In this document: positions 10,130 to 21,662 of the stretch, one piece after another
Numbering within the stretch: position 1 is the stretch's first letter
How the letters are laid out: the number at the start of each line of letters is the position of its first letter
The notes under the pieces: model-generated
Seen by the model: the letters and a program-made list of their open reading frames with translations, nothing else
Database searches by the model: none
Told to the model about the DNA's origin: nothing
DNA from: Zopfochytrium polystomum
Lineage: Eukaryota > Chytridiomycota > Chytridiomycetes > Chytridiales > Chytridiaceae
Length of the DNA stretch: 64,000 nt
Reading direction: 5' to 3'
NCBI GenBank assembly: GCA_025765615.1
Contig: JAIVFJ010000232.1
Location: 32,263 to 96,262 of the forward strand
Position numbers and translations under genes: made by a program

Positions 10130-11560
10130 TCATTTCCCTTTCCCTGCAGCGTAGGTAAAGATTGACCGCAGCACCGACCCAGCCGCCATCGCGGACTTCG
10201 AGTAGCGGCGGTAGGCGTCGATGAGGTAAATGGAGATGACGAAGAACGACAAGGAGAACGACATGCCAAACAAGAAAATGCCTCGGTCGGGCAGGATCCA
10301 GTGCTGCGTGTTTTGGGCGGCCCATCCGTATAAAAGCAACGAGACGGGGAGGAGGAAGGCGAACAGGATGGCGACGGGAACTCTGGCTCCGCGATGCCGT
10401 TGTTCTTTTCGCGGAGGAGGAGGTATATTTTCAGTTTCTGCATGAAGGGCGCGGAGCCGATGCAGCCGATGAAGAGGCCGAGGCCCAGGCTGAGCTAGTG
10501 TAGGCCGGATATCCCTGTGGCTTGTTGGTAGCGGAGGATCCAGAGCTTTGTAAAGGTGGAGAACACCAGGTATAGGAGGCCGTAGACGTCGGCCATGTAG
10601 AGGGCGACCACTTGGACGATCGGCTGGGTGAAGAGCAAGATGAAGGGCCGCTTGAGGGACTCGCCCAGCACCTGCGAGGTTCTTTCCAGTTTTGGCGGCC
10701 TTGACGGCGAGCAGGCGCAGAGACTCGGTGACGAAAAACAGGTTTACCAGAATGACGACAGCACCAATCATGGAAAGCGCGTGGAAGGTCCACTGCCAGT
10801 CGTACCGCTCGATCAAGAACGATCCGATGATCGGACCAAACACAGGCCCGAGCGACGGCATAAGCGCAAAGATGATTAACGCGATGCCGATTTCCTCCGG
10901 TTTGAAGATATCGCGACAACCTGCGGGAAGGCGGAAGCAGGAAGATAGGAGTAAAGACAGTTCAGAGAGTGTGTGGACAATGGTTTCAAGCAGTTTTTAC
11001 CGAGAGCGGCGCACTACCACCGACGCCGGCAAGGAGCCGGAAAATGAGCGTCTCCGTCAGGTTGGTTGAATAAGTGCAGACAATGTTGAAGCCCAGGAAA
11101 AAGATTGCGGGGATAAGGAAAACCCAGCGGCGTTGGTAGATTTCAGAGAGCGGGCCAAACAAGTGTGCGCCAAGAGCGAAAGCGGGGACGAAAATGGAAA
11201 GAACATCGCCTGGCTTACTGACGAAGTAACACCATGCTAATCAGACCGGCTTGCACTGTAATGGACCAATTGTTGGTATTGGACCAATATTTAGAATTGG
11301 CGGATCGTCCCGTGCGTCCCATGCGACCTGTATTGGGCCAGTAAAAAATTTAGTGGCGAACGGTTGAGCCGCGGGTCGTCCGAAGAACTGCCAGTTTGAG
11401 GGCCAAGTTGGGAGGGTCCAAACTGCGAAAGACAGTCAACGCACCTCGCTGGGGTCGTCTTCGACCGAAATGGTGGCCGTTTGCTTCCTATCTTCCTCCG
11501 CGTTGAGCGTTCCCGTCGGGGTGCTCGGTCTGGAGGTCGGAAGACGGTTTGTGGTCCGGG
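10130..11560 (-). pseudogene. MFS transporter pseudogene (copy D)
   Basis: Recognisable in order: TGTLNAEEDRKQTATISVED (N terminus), a degraded WDARDDP segment, [37 protein letters not shown] and [12 protein letters not shown]. After these come [40 protein letters not shown], then a frameshift at KTGKN. The frame is restored at VPVAILFAFLLPVSLLLYGW and runs to MAAGSVLRSIF, which joins directly to TYAAG. About 150 bases that encode the last two membrane segments are therefore deleted. Exon layout matches the intact copy. Clearly non-functional. Confidence 0.85.
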
Positions 11561-12342
11561 TGAAATGCTGCAGAGGATGTAATTGGAGTGCCTTTCTGCG
11601 GCATACGATGTTTATACACATCGCTAATGTTTTCGGGTTAGGGTTGGCCTCGGAGCCGTACGCACTCCCTGTTGTTTTTTTGGTGCGCCGTGTCTCTTGG
11701 AAACGGTCCTTCCTCGGGATTTTATTATGAAAGACCGGACAGACGTTCATCCTCCGGTACCTGCAATGCCAAATAAATAAAATCAAATATATCGAGCGGG
11801 TATCCGCTAGTCTCAATGCTGCAGATATTAATATCTTCAACAGCATGCAAATGGCTTTTTTCTTTTTGGCATTCTTTTTAATTTCTCTGATTTTGTTATA
11901 AACCGAGGCTGACGCGCGAAGTCCCCAGACTTGCTGATCTCGTTGTTCAGGTTTTCGCGTCGTGGCCATCGAGAACCCGTTTTGGTTTGAGGTTAACGGC
12001 TGGAGGCTCGAAGGGACCTGCATCGAGCTGCGTGAGGAGGCGGCCCTGTCTTTGAGATTGTGCCCGCATTAAGCTCCATAATAACCTAGTCTTAGCCCTT
12101 GCACATAAGCCGTCAACGTTGAGAATAGTTAGAAAGACATCCTCAGCAGACTGGATCCACGCCAATTGATGTCGCTTGCGATCAACACAGCCGTTAAAGA
12201 CAGATGAGACTCGGGCATCATGTTGAGTGGATAAATGTAAAAGGAGCATCGGAGGGAAAAAATTGGAGCCCCATGAAGTTTCTCCGGCTGGCTTGAAGAA
12301 AAAAAATTCCCGTGCACAAGCTCGTTCTCCCTCCAGTCCCAC
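11561..12342. other. Spacer upstream of copy D and downstream of copy E
   Basis: No supported ORF. It contains a degenerate inverted repeat at 11734-11758 (listed separately) and AT-rich sequence. Confidence 0.4.
11734..11758. promoter_or_regulatory. Degenerate CGG/CCG inverted repeat upstream of MFS copy D
   Basis: ACCGGA and TCCGGT form 6-nt arms around 13 bases. The position matches the palindromes of copies B, C and E, but spacing and centre differ, consistent with decay along with the gene. Confidence 0.3.
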
Positions 12343-14270
12343 TTATCCCGCCGCGTAGGTAGACTTGGCCCTGAAGTAAGAGCCGTAGCGGTACACCAGC
12401 AGCGGCGCGGGGATCCCCACGATCGCAATAAACCCAAGTACGGAGTTACCCCACCCGTAGTCCAGCTGGTCATACATGGTCGTGGCAAACAGCGGGAACG
12501 CAAACCCAAAGATCGATCGCAGCACCGAACCCGCCGCCATAGCGGACGCCGAGTAGCGGCGGTACGCGTCGATGAGGTAGATGGTGATGACGAGGAACGA
12601 TACGGAGAACGACATGCCAAAAAGGAAGATGCCAATGTCCGGCAAGATCCAGTGGAGCGTGTTTTGTGCGGTCCATCCGTACAAGAAAAGCGAGACCGGC
12701 AGCAAGAAAGCGAACGGGATGGCGACGGGGACCCGGAACTCTGGCTCGGCGACGCCGTCGTTCTGGTCGCGGAGGCGGAAGTATATTTTCTGCATGAAGG
12801 GTGCGGAGCCAAGGCTGCCGATGAAGAGGCCGAGACCGAGGCCGAGGAAGTGGAGGCCGGAGATGCCGATGGCTTGGTGGTAGCGGACGATCCAGAGCTG
12901 GGTGAAGGTGGAGAGGACGAGGTAGAGGAGGCCGTAGACGTAGGCCATGTAGACGGCTACGACCTGGACGATGGGTTGGGTGAAGAGCAGGATGAATGGG
13001 CGCTTGATGGACTCGGCCAGCACAACCGACATGCTGCCGTGGAGCGACGAGGGCGGCTTTTTTCCCGTCTTGGCGGCCTTGACGGCCAGCAGGCGAGGTC
13101 CGTACGTCTCGGTGAGGAGGAACAAGTTTAGGAGTATGACGGCGGCACCGATGATGGAGAGGGCGTGGAAAGTCCACTGCCAAGAGTACCGCTCGACCAG
13201 GAATGAGCCGATGATGGGGCCAAAGACAGGTCCGAGCGAGGGCGCGAGCGAAAAGACGATCAAGGCGATGCCGATCTCTTCCGGCTTGAAGATATCAGTC
13301 AGAACGCCTGCGCCGACCTGAGGGGATGACGGAAGACGGAAGCGGGGGAGGGGGGTATCTTGGGGTTAAAACTTCGAACAGCAGTGGAGCGAGTACTGGC
13401 CAATGGTGTTCAAACTGTCATTCTTACCGAGAGCGGCGCACTGCCACCGACGCCGCAGAGGAACCGAAAAAACAGCATCTCGGTCAAGTTTTTGGAGTAC
13501 GTGCACGCAACGTTGAAGCCCAGGAAAAACATTGCGGGGATCAGGATGACCCAGCGGCGTCCGTAGATTTCGGACAGCGGGCCGAAAAAGAGCGGACCCA
13601 GAGCGAAAGCCAGCACGAAGATGGAGAGCATCATATTTTGGATAACTGTAGATGTGACCCCGTAATCTGCAAGTGACAAAAAAAAAACAGAAAGTTGACA
13701 ATTCACCACACACCAGGTTGTGGAGAGAGTTTTGGGGAGCGTGAGGCAATTTCGGCGTGCCTTCCGAGATGAGGGGGATGGCGGGAGCAACGATGGAGGA
13801 GCCCATTGGCCCGACGATGCCAATCAGCCCAATCTGTACCGTTAGGGACCACTTCCTGCCTTTGGACCAGTTCTTTGGATTCGCGGGATCGTCGGCTCCG
13901 TCCCATTTCACCTGCATTGGTAGAGCCATGAGAAAATTTAGCGAGGGAGGGGAAGGGGCGTGGGGAGTCGGGAGTTCGTCGGAACGATTACGGGTTATTC
14001 GGTGAGTTGCTTGTGAAGAGAATCAGTCTGAAAGGCATTCAACACCACCTCGTGGGGATCGTCTTCGACCGTAATGGTAGCGTTGTACTTGTCGCCGACG
14101 TCCTCCGCGTCGAGCGTTCCCGTCGGGGTCTCGACATGATGTGCTTCGCTTCCTCGTTCCTTCTGCTCGTCCTTGAAACCGTGCGCTAGCGCTTGTCCTG
14201 GAGGTTGGGTTGGAAGACCGTTGCCAGACGATAAGTCAGTCATGAAATTACGATCGCTGAAGCGAGCCAA
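12343..14270 (-). CDS. MFS drug:H+ antiporter-like transporter (copy E, intact)
   Basis: Exons 14270-14049, 13911-13761, 13666-13428 and 13317-12343 give about 528 residues without a stop. The hydrophilic N terminus ends in TVEDDPHE, then VKWDGADDPANPKNWSKG, the hallmark entry of fungal DHA1 12-TM multidrug/polyamine antiporters. Next come twelve hydrophobic segments, including [20 protein letters not shown] with IYGRRW (motif A) and SLAPSLGPVFGPIIGSFLVE (motif C-like). It ends STYAAG. Known members export drugs or small metabolites at the plasma membrane; the substrate here is unknown. Intron 2 has a GC donor (GAAG|GCACGC) where copy C has GT. A second start, MTDLSSGNG at 14243, is possible. 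It is the only uninterrupted copy of the array. Confidence 0.9.
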
Positions 14271-14443
14271 AGATGTGCATACGGTTGGTAGCTGTTGCAG
14301 GTTGAATCGGGCTTTTCACCAGGAATTATATAGGGAATGATTGGGTTTTTGGAACATAACGGACCCCGGCGATCAGTGCTTTTTTCCCTTGTAGCGCGCC
14401 ATGCCTTTCGGACATTTTTCATTTCGATGGAACGCGGAGTCCT

Positions 14444-14464
14444 GGACGGATGTGTTGTCGTCCG
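14444..14464. promoter_or_regulatory. CGG-N12-CCG palindrome upstream of MFS copy E
   Basis: GGACG and CGTCC arms flank GATGTGTTGT about 175 bases upstream of the copy E start. The left half GGACGGATGTGT is identical to that of copy C, while the right half-site is three bases further out. T-rich tracts follow at 14517-14570, as in copies B and C. Confidence 0.45.
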
Positions 14465-14981
14465 GGCTTGTCTTCACGATGTAAACATTTCTAATTGCGA
14501 AAACCGAACTATCTTCGCTTTTTCTTTTTTTTTTTCTTCTTTTTTTTCTTCGTTTTTCCTTTTTTTTTTCGACGCATTCGATAAACATCCATCAGTTCTT
14601 GCTTTCTAAGAAAGAAAGAAACAAACGCAGAGTTAATCCGACTCCGGGTCCCGCCGGCGTTTGTGTTTCTTGAGTCCCCGATTCTTCTCAGGAGGCTCTA
14701 TGTTTCCCGGTCCTTTCCGCTTTCTCCCGTTCCCACCCAGCTGCCATGACGACTACGAACACACTTGTCAGGACAGAACGGTTTCCAGAGTGCATAGGAA
14801 AACTCTGCTTATCAGCGGCTTTCGGATTTCGCTGAGTTTAACGAAGGCTCACAGATAGTACAAACGAGCATTTCGAACAAATACAGAAACAACGATTAGG
14901 GAAAAAGAAGCAGACTCCCACGTCTGAAACAATGAAAAGGAGGAAAGCTGATTAGGTTCACATAACTTCCGGACGCGCCGT
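14465..14981. other. Intergenic spacer, T-rich then mixed
   Basis: Poly-pyrimidine tracts at 14517-14570. No supported gene between MFS copy E and the 3' end of the multicopper oxidase. Confidence 0.5.
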
Positions 14982-17787
14982 TCAGACACCCTTACTGCCG
15001 CCGCCCTCCTCCGCACCTTCCCCCTCCCCACCCACCGCGCTCCACTCTCCACCCGCCCTTTTTTCGTCCTCCGCCCCGCCAGAACGCATCATTCCCCGCC
15101 CCGCCCATCGCCGCCACCACGCCCACCACGGATGACGTCGACCGGCCCCGCGACCTTCCTCCTCTTCTTCCTCCCCGTCGGCATCCGCCTCCACCGCCAC
15201 CCCCGCGACCGCCGCCGTCATTCCGTTGTCCATCTCGCCGCCTCCTCCGCGCCCGGATCCCGCCGCAACAACAGCGACGCGGGCGCACCACGCGGCGACG
15301 GCGACGGCGGCGGCGAGGGCGGCGGCGTGGAGGAGGCGACGGTACGCGGAGAGCTCGCGCAGCAAGGCCGCGGGGAGGGCGTCGTCGGCGTCGTGGTCGT
15401 CGTCATCGGCGTCGCCGTCGTCGTGTTCGGTTAATTCGGGTGGGGACACGATGCGCAGTTCGTCGCGGTCGGAGGACGGCGGGGGGTCGCCGGGTGGTGG
15501 CGGGGTGTAGGCGGGGAGTGGCTGGTGGGTGGAGCTTTTGAGAGAAGCGTCGTTGGCGGCCGCGGCGGCGTCTTTCCAGGCGTTGTAGTTGTTGCACGTG
15601 TCGATGAGCGATGAAGAGACGCCGCGGTCGACCACGTCGGCCGGGGACGCGACAAACAGCATGGCGAGGCCAGCGGCAATGTGCCAGTCGATGTGGCACT
15701 GGATTGGAGGTGGGTTGGGTTTTTTTGACAAGGTTGACAAGTGAATTGGTTAGTGTTTGTCAAAGCTACTCCACAGAGAATCGTAAACTCACATGGAACA
15801 GCCAGACGCCCGGATTGTCAGCGACAAACCTGACAATCGTGTACCCAAACGACACCTCCCCAGACGCTTCGTCGACAACGCACTCTCCCTCCCCCGCACC
15901 CTCGCGGACGGTGGTGGGACACGCGTCGATCGTGACCACATCCCTTTTCAGCGGGTTCGCCGCGGCCCCGCTGACGGTGTCTTCGTCAACAACCGGTATA
16001 TCATGGATCGAGCGGGCCGAGCCGCGGGCGACGACCCAGAAATGGTGACCGTGGAGGTGGAAGGGGTGCTCGCCGGGGTCGCGGTTGATCAGGGTGACCT
16101 GGACGACCTGGTACCGTTCGAGCTGGACAGTGTTGGCGGACGGCGGCAGCGCAAAGACGGGGATGCGCGGCGGGTGGGCGAGGGCGACGAGGACGGGTTG
16201 GCCGGCGAGGGCGCGAAAGGACGTGCCGGCGGGGTCGATGTTCGGGAAAGCCGGGCGGGGCCCGGCGAGCGTCGACACGTTGGCGGTGGTGAAGGACGAG
16301 GTGTGGTGGGAGAGGTAGACGTAGCTTTTTTGGAAGCTGTCGGCGCTGCGCGTTTCAAAGTTGAAGGAGAAGAGGATGTGCAGCGAGTCTGCGGTGAGGC
16401 TTGGGGCTGGCTGCGGTGGGATTGGTCTGAGGTCCGTGTCTCGAAGGACAACGGGGGCGTCAAGAGGAAGGGAGGTTGAGCTAAGGAAGGGCGGCGAGCC
16501 AGCGTATTTGAAATGAGCAAGCACGGTGTCGTTGAAACCTGCCGAAGGGCTCATTACGGTCCACGCAGGGCCGTGAAACATGACTGCTCGAATCCAGTAG
16601 CTCGACGGAGGTTGGTCCGCAGTGACGAGGACACTGCGGGTAAATGTCAAATAACGTAAACAGAGAGCGAAACAAGGTAAGCGTGCTCACGAGAATCTCT
16701 GCGCCACGTTGAGCTCAACGGCATCCACGGTATACGGCTCGACGGCAAAGCCGTCGACCTCAATGACCTTCAAGCGATGCGCGTCAACGCTGAACCGAAA
16801 GCCAGCGTAAGCTGCTGTGTTGACAAGCCGAAGGCGGTGCGTCTTTCCGGCGTCGAACTGGTAGACGGCTGGCTTCTGCTGGATGCACAATTTCGAGACC
16901 TTTGCGCAGTCGTACACGCCGCGGCCGTTGATAAGACCAGAGTCGAACATGGGCTCCATCCCGGTCGGGTTCGCGGTGCCGTTGAGGTAGAACGTGGACG
17001 CGAGAATGTCGGTCGGGGTGTGGTACCAGTCGGAGAGCTCGAATGTGGTGTCTGAATCGTAAGGGGGGTGGACAGCAGCGACGGACGGGTCGTCCAGGAT
17101 GATGACGGGTCCGCGGAGACCGTCTGCGTACTGCGTTTGATGATGCGCGTGGAACCAGTAAGTTCCAGAGTGGTTTGCGGTGGAAAAGCGGTAGGTGAAA
17201 GAGTGACCCGGCGGGATCGGACACTGTGTTGCACCGACTAGGGAGTGCGCTTCAGATTTGGTGATAGTGGTGGCGCAAAGAGGTTACCTGCACCATCCAT
17301 CTCGTTCGTTCCGTTCTGGTGGAGACCGTGCCTGAATCGTCACAATGGCACGCACCAATCATGATCGTCAAAAACAAGGCGCCAAAATGCTGAAGTCATC
17401 TTTGCACTCACCAATGCAAAGCCGTTGGGTGATCGAGTGCATTCTGTACGTTCACAACGACATTATCGCCAGACTGGACGACCACGGATGTCTTTGTAAC
17501 GTAACCGGTTTTGTGAGATGTTAGCGATCCAAGACATAAAAAATTGTTCGTTTGAAGCCAGCGAAAAGCAAAAGAAGAAAAGTCGGCGCAGGTCGCGAAA
17601 GGCCCACCTCCTGTCCTGGTCTGCCGTTTATCGCGTAGGCCATGCGGGGGACGCCGTCCAGGCTCTGCATGGTCTGCGATATGGTCCAGTTGTACTCGAC
17701 AACCTTTGCATGCGCCATCGCGCAAGGCAGTAGCGCGACAAGAACACCCAAGCGAAGGCGGGTCGCCCATGCGCACGCCAAGGACAT
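14982..17787 (-). CDS. Multicopper oxidase (laccase/ferroxidase type) with membrane-anchored acidic tail
   Basis: Six exons: 17787-17608, 17491-17412, 17331-17288, 17237-16691, 16633-15793 and 15698-14982, about 802 residues. A signal peptide (residues 1-27, cut after AHA) precedes three cupredoxin domains. All four copper clusters are present: HWHGLHQNG (about 86), YWFHAHHQTQYADGLRG (about 130), HPFHLHGHHFWV (about 480) and, across the last intron, FH|CHIDWHIAAGLAML (564). This arrangement oxidises phenols or Fe(II) and reduces O2 to water outside the cell. Unlike secreted laccases it continues about 230 residues past the last copper motif: a Pro/Asp-rich linker, a hydrophobic helix (about 686-711) and a Gly/Glu-rich tail. 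This suggests a type I membrane protein. Ferroxidase versus laccase cannot be decided by eye. Confidence 0.9.
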
Positions 17788-18945
17788 GCGTTCCCGAACG
17801 GCGGCGGTGGCGGGGGCAAAAAAAGCTGGCTGAGCGAGCATGCGCAGTCGTTCGCTGCGAACGTGAGACGAAGGCAATCGCATGAGGGCGGACCGGGCTG
17901 GGGCTTGCCGGTGCTCACAACACCGGCCGTGACTGTCTGCAGCCTGTTTCGCATCCAGTGCCGAAAAAGGAGATGCCGCGGCCGCCGCCGTCGCAGTGTT
18001 CTTGGCATCCTCCAGGTCCTGCTCCTCCTCCTCGTCTTCGTCCTCGTCCTCCGGCTTGATCGTGACCGCCGTTGTTGCGGATGGGGGCGCCGGCGTCGGC
18101 GGAGGCGAGCTGGAGTGGACTGTCGGGACGACGATGACGATCCGGACCATCTGGCCGATTGGGACCGGGACAGACACAGAGACAAACGTGTGTCTTTACT
18201 TGCTTCTTCTGCTTCTTTTCCTTTCTTTCTCATCTTCTCTCTCTTGCTTCTGTCTCCGTCAGCTGTGCATTCATTCATGCATATGCGTTTCAAGGGCTTT
18301 CCTCGGGCCAATCCTGCGTGTGCGTTGGACCCACGCGCGCACACCCACCACCCTATGCGAGATGCAATTCAGATGCAATTTGGTGGAACGAAGCTTACAG
18401 TAGTTGCACAAGCAGCAGCAGCAGCCGAAGCTAACATGCCTGCAGCTGTACTCTCGTTTCACGGTAAGCATATGAGTCGACCAACAACTACAAAGGCCTG
18501 AAGGGGGAAAAAAAATACACATCGATCGCGTTAAGTGATATTGAAAGAGGAGGTTTCTAGAACGGCAGGGCAGTTCCCCGTACAAATCAACAAAACCAAA
18601 AAAAAAAAAAAATGCCGTTGAAATTCTAAATTTAGACGGGCCGAACTCGGGAAACATACCCCACAAACCAATTGAGGAGAATAAGCAGTTAGCCTTTGCG
18701 CCGACCACTCGGCAGTGAAAACCGAAAGAGACAGTTGTGCTCCCACCCCACCCCCATTCGACCGCAGCCAGCCCGCACAAATGCGAGGCGGCAGACTCTC
18801 CCCGAGCTCGCGCGCCGTCATCATTCGGTCATGCTCGCTCCTGCTCTCGGAGTCGGTCATCCCGTTCCGCGTCTTCAAATGCTACCTTCCACAGACAGAG
18901 GATACCCCCTTGCTTTCGTCCGCTGCGACGCTCGCCCTTGCAGCC
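17788..18945. other. Divergent promoter region
   Basis: About 1.15 kb between the oxidase start (minus) and the next gene (plus). The minus-strand ORF continues open upstream of the signal peptide to 18177 but is low-complexity and would bury the signal sequence. An A-run lies at 18597-18612. No separate gene was seen. Confidence 0.45.
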
Positions 18946-21449
18946 ATGGCGCGACCGGCTCCAGCCCCCGCACCGCCAGGGCCGTCCGCGTCCGTCGCGC
19001 CGACCGGCAGCCCGCCCGTGGCTCCGACGTCCACCGACGGGACCGAAAGAGCACGGTCTGACAGTCGTCAGAGCCGAACCACGGTGCCGACTGGCAGCGA
19101 CAGCAGCGGTAGCGGCGGCAGCAGCAGCAGCAGCAGCGGCAGCAGCAGCGGCAGTAGCAGCGACAGCAGTAGCAGCAGCAGCGAGGGCAGCGCGGAAGGA
19201 TCTGGAGTCGCGGTGCGGCCAAAGCGGGCAAAGAAGAACGACTGGGTTGCGGCGTACCGGCACATCGACTGCGAGTGGAGCCTGCAGATGATGGACAAGA
19301 TGTTCAACGCATCGTTTGTCGAGTTTGTGCGGAACGAGAAGAACTGCGACTTCACTGGGAGGCATTTGGCGGGGCTCGTCAAGGTTTCTTTGACCGACCT
19401 GGCGGGAGCCAAACCATGCTTGTTAAACATTCCATCCGCTACACAAAACAACACTTGAAACAAAGGAATACAAGCTTGAACAAGTCGTTCACGGCATCAA
19501 ATGGCTCGTGGAAGGCTGGTCGACCGAATGCACCGCGCGGCTTCTCAAGCACGTCTTTGAGGACTGGCTTCCCGAGCTCGCAGCCTTTGTCATTGCAAAA
19601 GTCGGTGCGTCATGGTAAAATTGGGAGCCAACATTTCAGCCCTTTGCTTCGAAATAATTTAATTGGCCCAAAAAATGTTCATCTTCCTGGGCTCTAGGTC
19701 GACACGCCCGAAAATGGGATTGGTCGTCGGCTTCATGATGGTTGGAGAGTCGGTCGGCGTCGTAGCTTTATTCATCAGGTCGTTGACCCTCGGGTGGGAC
19801 ATTGATCGCATCACGGAGCTCATCTCATGCTTGGGTAATTGCTCCTGGCGGGTTTTCATTCGCGTGTGCGTCAACTCTCGAGTGGGGGAGAGCTGATTCT
19901 CTCAACTCATCACCATTTTTTCGCCTTGAACAGACAGCGTGCTAGAGTGGCCGGACGAGGTATTTAAACGATGGGAAAAAAATGACTCGCGCAGAACGAG
20001 AATTCTCCCTTTTCGCACATCTAAACAAAAATCCCCCAACCGAAACCACCGCCTCAGTTTTTCGGCGAGTTCTCCGAAGTCTTTATCCGCGAGCTGATGG
20101 ACGGCAAGCGGCGCGGCGAAAACGACCACATCGAGCCCAGCGACATGGTCAAGGCCCTCGCGCTAATGTACAAGACCTCGGCGGCGCAAACAAACTACCG
20201 AATCGTAAAGTTCCAGAGGGGAGATTTTTCTTGCATTAGCTTCACCTAATCTCCCACCCTACCCACCCCCAACCCAAAAAACAACAAGGTCCTCACCGAC
20301 CTCCGCCTCACGCTCGCCAAATGCAGCTACATCGCCCAGTTCACCCACGCCGTGACGTGCTCCGACTGCCTCCACCGCCTCTCCTGCGCGCACCCGTCCT
20401 CGGTCGGCGTCATCCAGCAGAACGGCTTCCACAGCATCAGCCCCTCGACCGTCGCCGCACTATCGCGCCGCCAGCGGCGCGGCGAGGGCTCTGCCGCTGG
20501 CGCTGCCGGCGGGTTCGTCGGGCTGCTGACGGGGCTCCTCGGCGTGTCGACGGACGCGGACGCGGCGGGGGCGACCGAGTCGGTGCGCCGGATCCTGGAG
20601 CTGCTGGACACGCCGGTGGGGCACGTGCTCGCGACCAGCGTGGCCGCGGCGGGCGGCGGCAGCGGGACGACGGGGGTGGGGGGTGCCATGGGTGGCGGTG
20701 GTGGAGTCGCCGGGATGCTGCTGCGGCGCGGCAGCGACACGACGCAAGGCGGGTCGTTCTTCACACTTGACTCGCTTGGCGGCGGGGGCAGCGGGTCAGA
20801 AGGGGATCCTCTGTCGTCTTCGTCAGAGACGGAGACGGCCGGGGATCGATTTACGAGCGGTAGCAGCTCGTACTACGACGAGACGGTGGACGAGAGCGAC
20901 GGCGACGTCGTCGGCGCGGCGGCGGTGGTGGATGCCGAGGAGCTGTTGGAGAGCTTGGGGCTGGGCGGGCCGCTCTTCCGCAGCTTTGGGCTGTACCACC
21001 AGTCGTCGACGCTGTCTACAAGCAGCAGCAGCAGCAGCAGTAGCAGCAATGGGGCAGCACGGCCCGAGTCGCATCGGGACTCTGCCGCCTCGGCGCTCGC
21101 GCGGCCGAGGCCGGCGTCGCTTCTGCGCAGCGAGACGAATGCCGGGTTGAGCAGCGGGTCGCAGGCGTCGCTGTCAATCACGATCGACGACCAGGACGCC
21201 AGGAGCACAGGGGATTTGGGCGACGTGGACGCGGAGATCGAAGCTTTGTGTGTGGCGATGGAGGCGTCTGGCGCCGCACAGAGAGTTGGCGAAGCGGAGC
21301 AGGCGGCGAGTCGGGCTGGCTCTCGCGTGATGGAGCGTCAGGGAGGGTCGCGCCGAGGAACGCCTGGCGGAGGGTCAAAGCGGCTTACTCCGTCCGCGTC
21401 TTGGACCGACGGCACGACAGCATCGCAGCCCCAGTTTCCGCAAATGTAA
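18946..21449 (+). CDS. Unrecognised protein with Ser-rich ends
   Basis: Six exons fit one continuous frame: 18946-19383, 19466-19614, 19698-19834, 19934-19959 (a 26-nt microexon), 20058-20204 and 20289-21449, about 685 residues. Residues 1-85 are Ser/Ala/Pro-rich with poly-Ser. A conserved-looking core of about 230 residues follows, with segments DWVAAYRHIDCEWSLQMMDK, IKWLVEGWSTECTARLLKHV, GLVVGFMMVGESVGVVALFI and ELMDGKRRGENDHIEPSDMV. Then come CSDCLHRLSC and a 350-residue Ser/Gly/Ala-rich tail. The core is helical and contains one moderately hydrophobic stretch. I do not recognise a family. An upstream in-frame ATG at 18781 is possible; 18946 has the better context (GCCATGG). Confidence 0.75.
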
Positions 21450-21555
21450 ATAAAAATCTGTACTCCGATTATCGAAAAGGAGGCGAACTGGGCAACAACT
21501 GCGGGGTTGTTCCTCCAACTTCAATCAGCTTACCAAACCGGCTTCCCAATCTAAG

Positions 21556-21562
21556 AAAAAAA
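21556..21562 (-). terminator. Pol III terminator of the tRNA-like gene
   Basis: Seven T on the minus strand, starting nine bases after the 3' end of the cloverleaf. Confidence 0.6.
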
Positions 21563-21570
21563 GACGATAC

Positions 21571-21662
21571 CGCCCCCACGACGATTTGAACGCCGATCTC
21601 CGCCGGTCGGTAGTTTGTTGTTAGGTTTGTTGGCGGTGTCCTAGCCATTGGACGACGGGGGC
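21571..21662 (-). tRNA. tRNA-like gene with an enlarged anticodon loop (intron or pseudogene)
   Basis: On the minus strand the acceptor arm GCCCCCG pairs with TGGGGGC (one G-T), leaving a G discriminator. The D arm is GTCC-AATGGCTA-GGAC, the anticodon stem CCGCC/GGCGG, and the T arm CGGCG-TTCAAAT-CGTCG. Internal A- and B-box sequences are therefore present, and a T7 terminator follows. The loop between the anticodon stems has 27 bases instead of 7, implying a ~20-nt intron. Position 33 is A rather than the invariant T if the intron is canonical, so the anticodon cannot be assigned and the gene may be defective. Confidence 0.6.

Noticed and set aside
12470..13183. Long ORFs in other frames over MFS copy E
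   Set aside because: Arg/Pro/His-rich shadow frames typical of GC-rich coding sequence; the true frame has 12 TM segments.
12343..17787. A secondary-metabolite cluster made of the MFS exporter and the multicopper oxidase
   Set aside because: No synthase, cytochrome P450 or pathway regulator is present in the window; adjacency alone is not enough.
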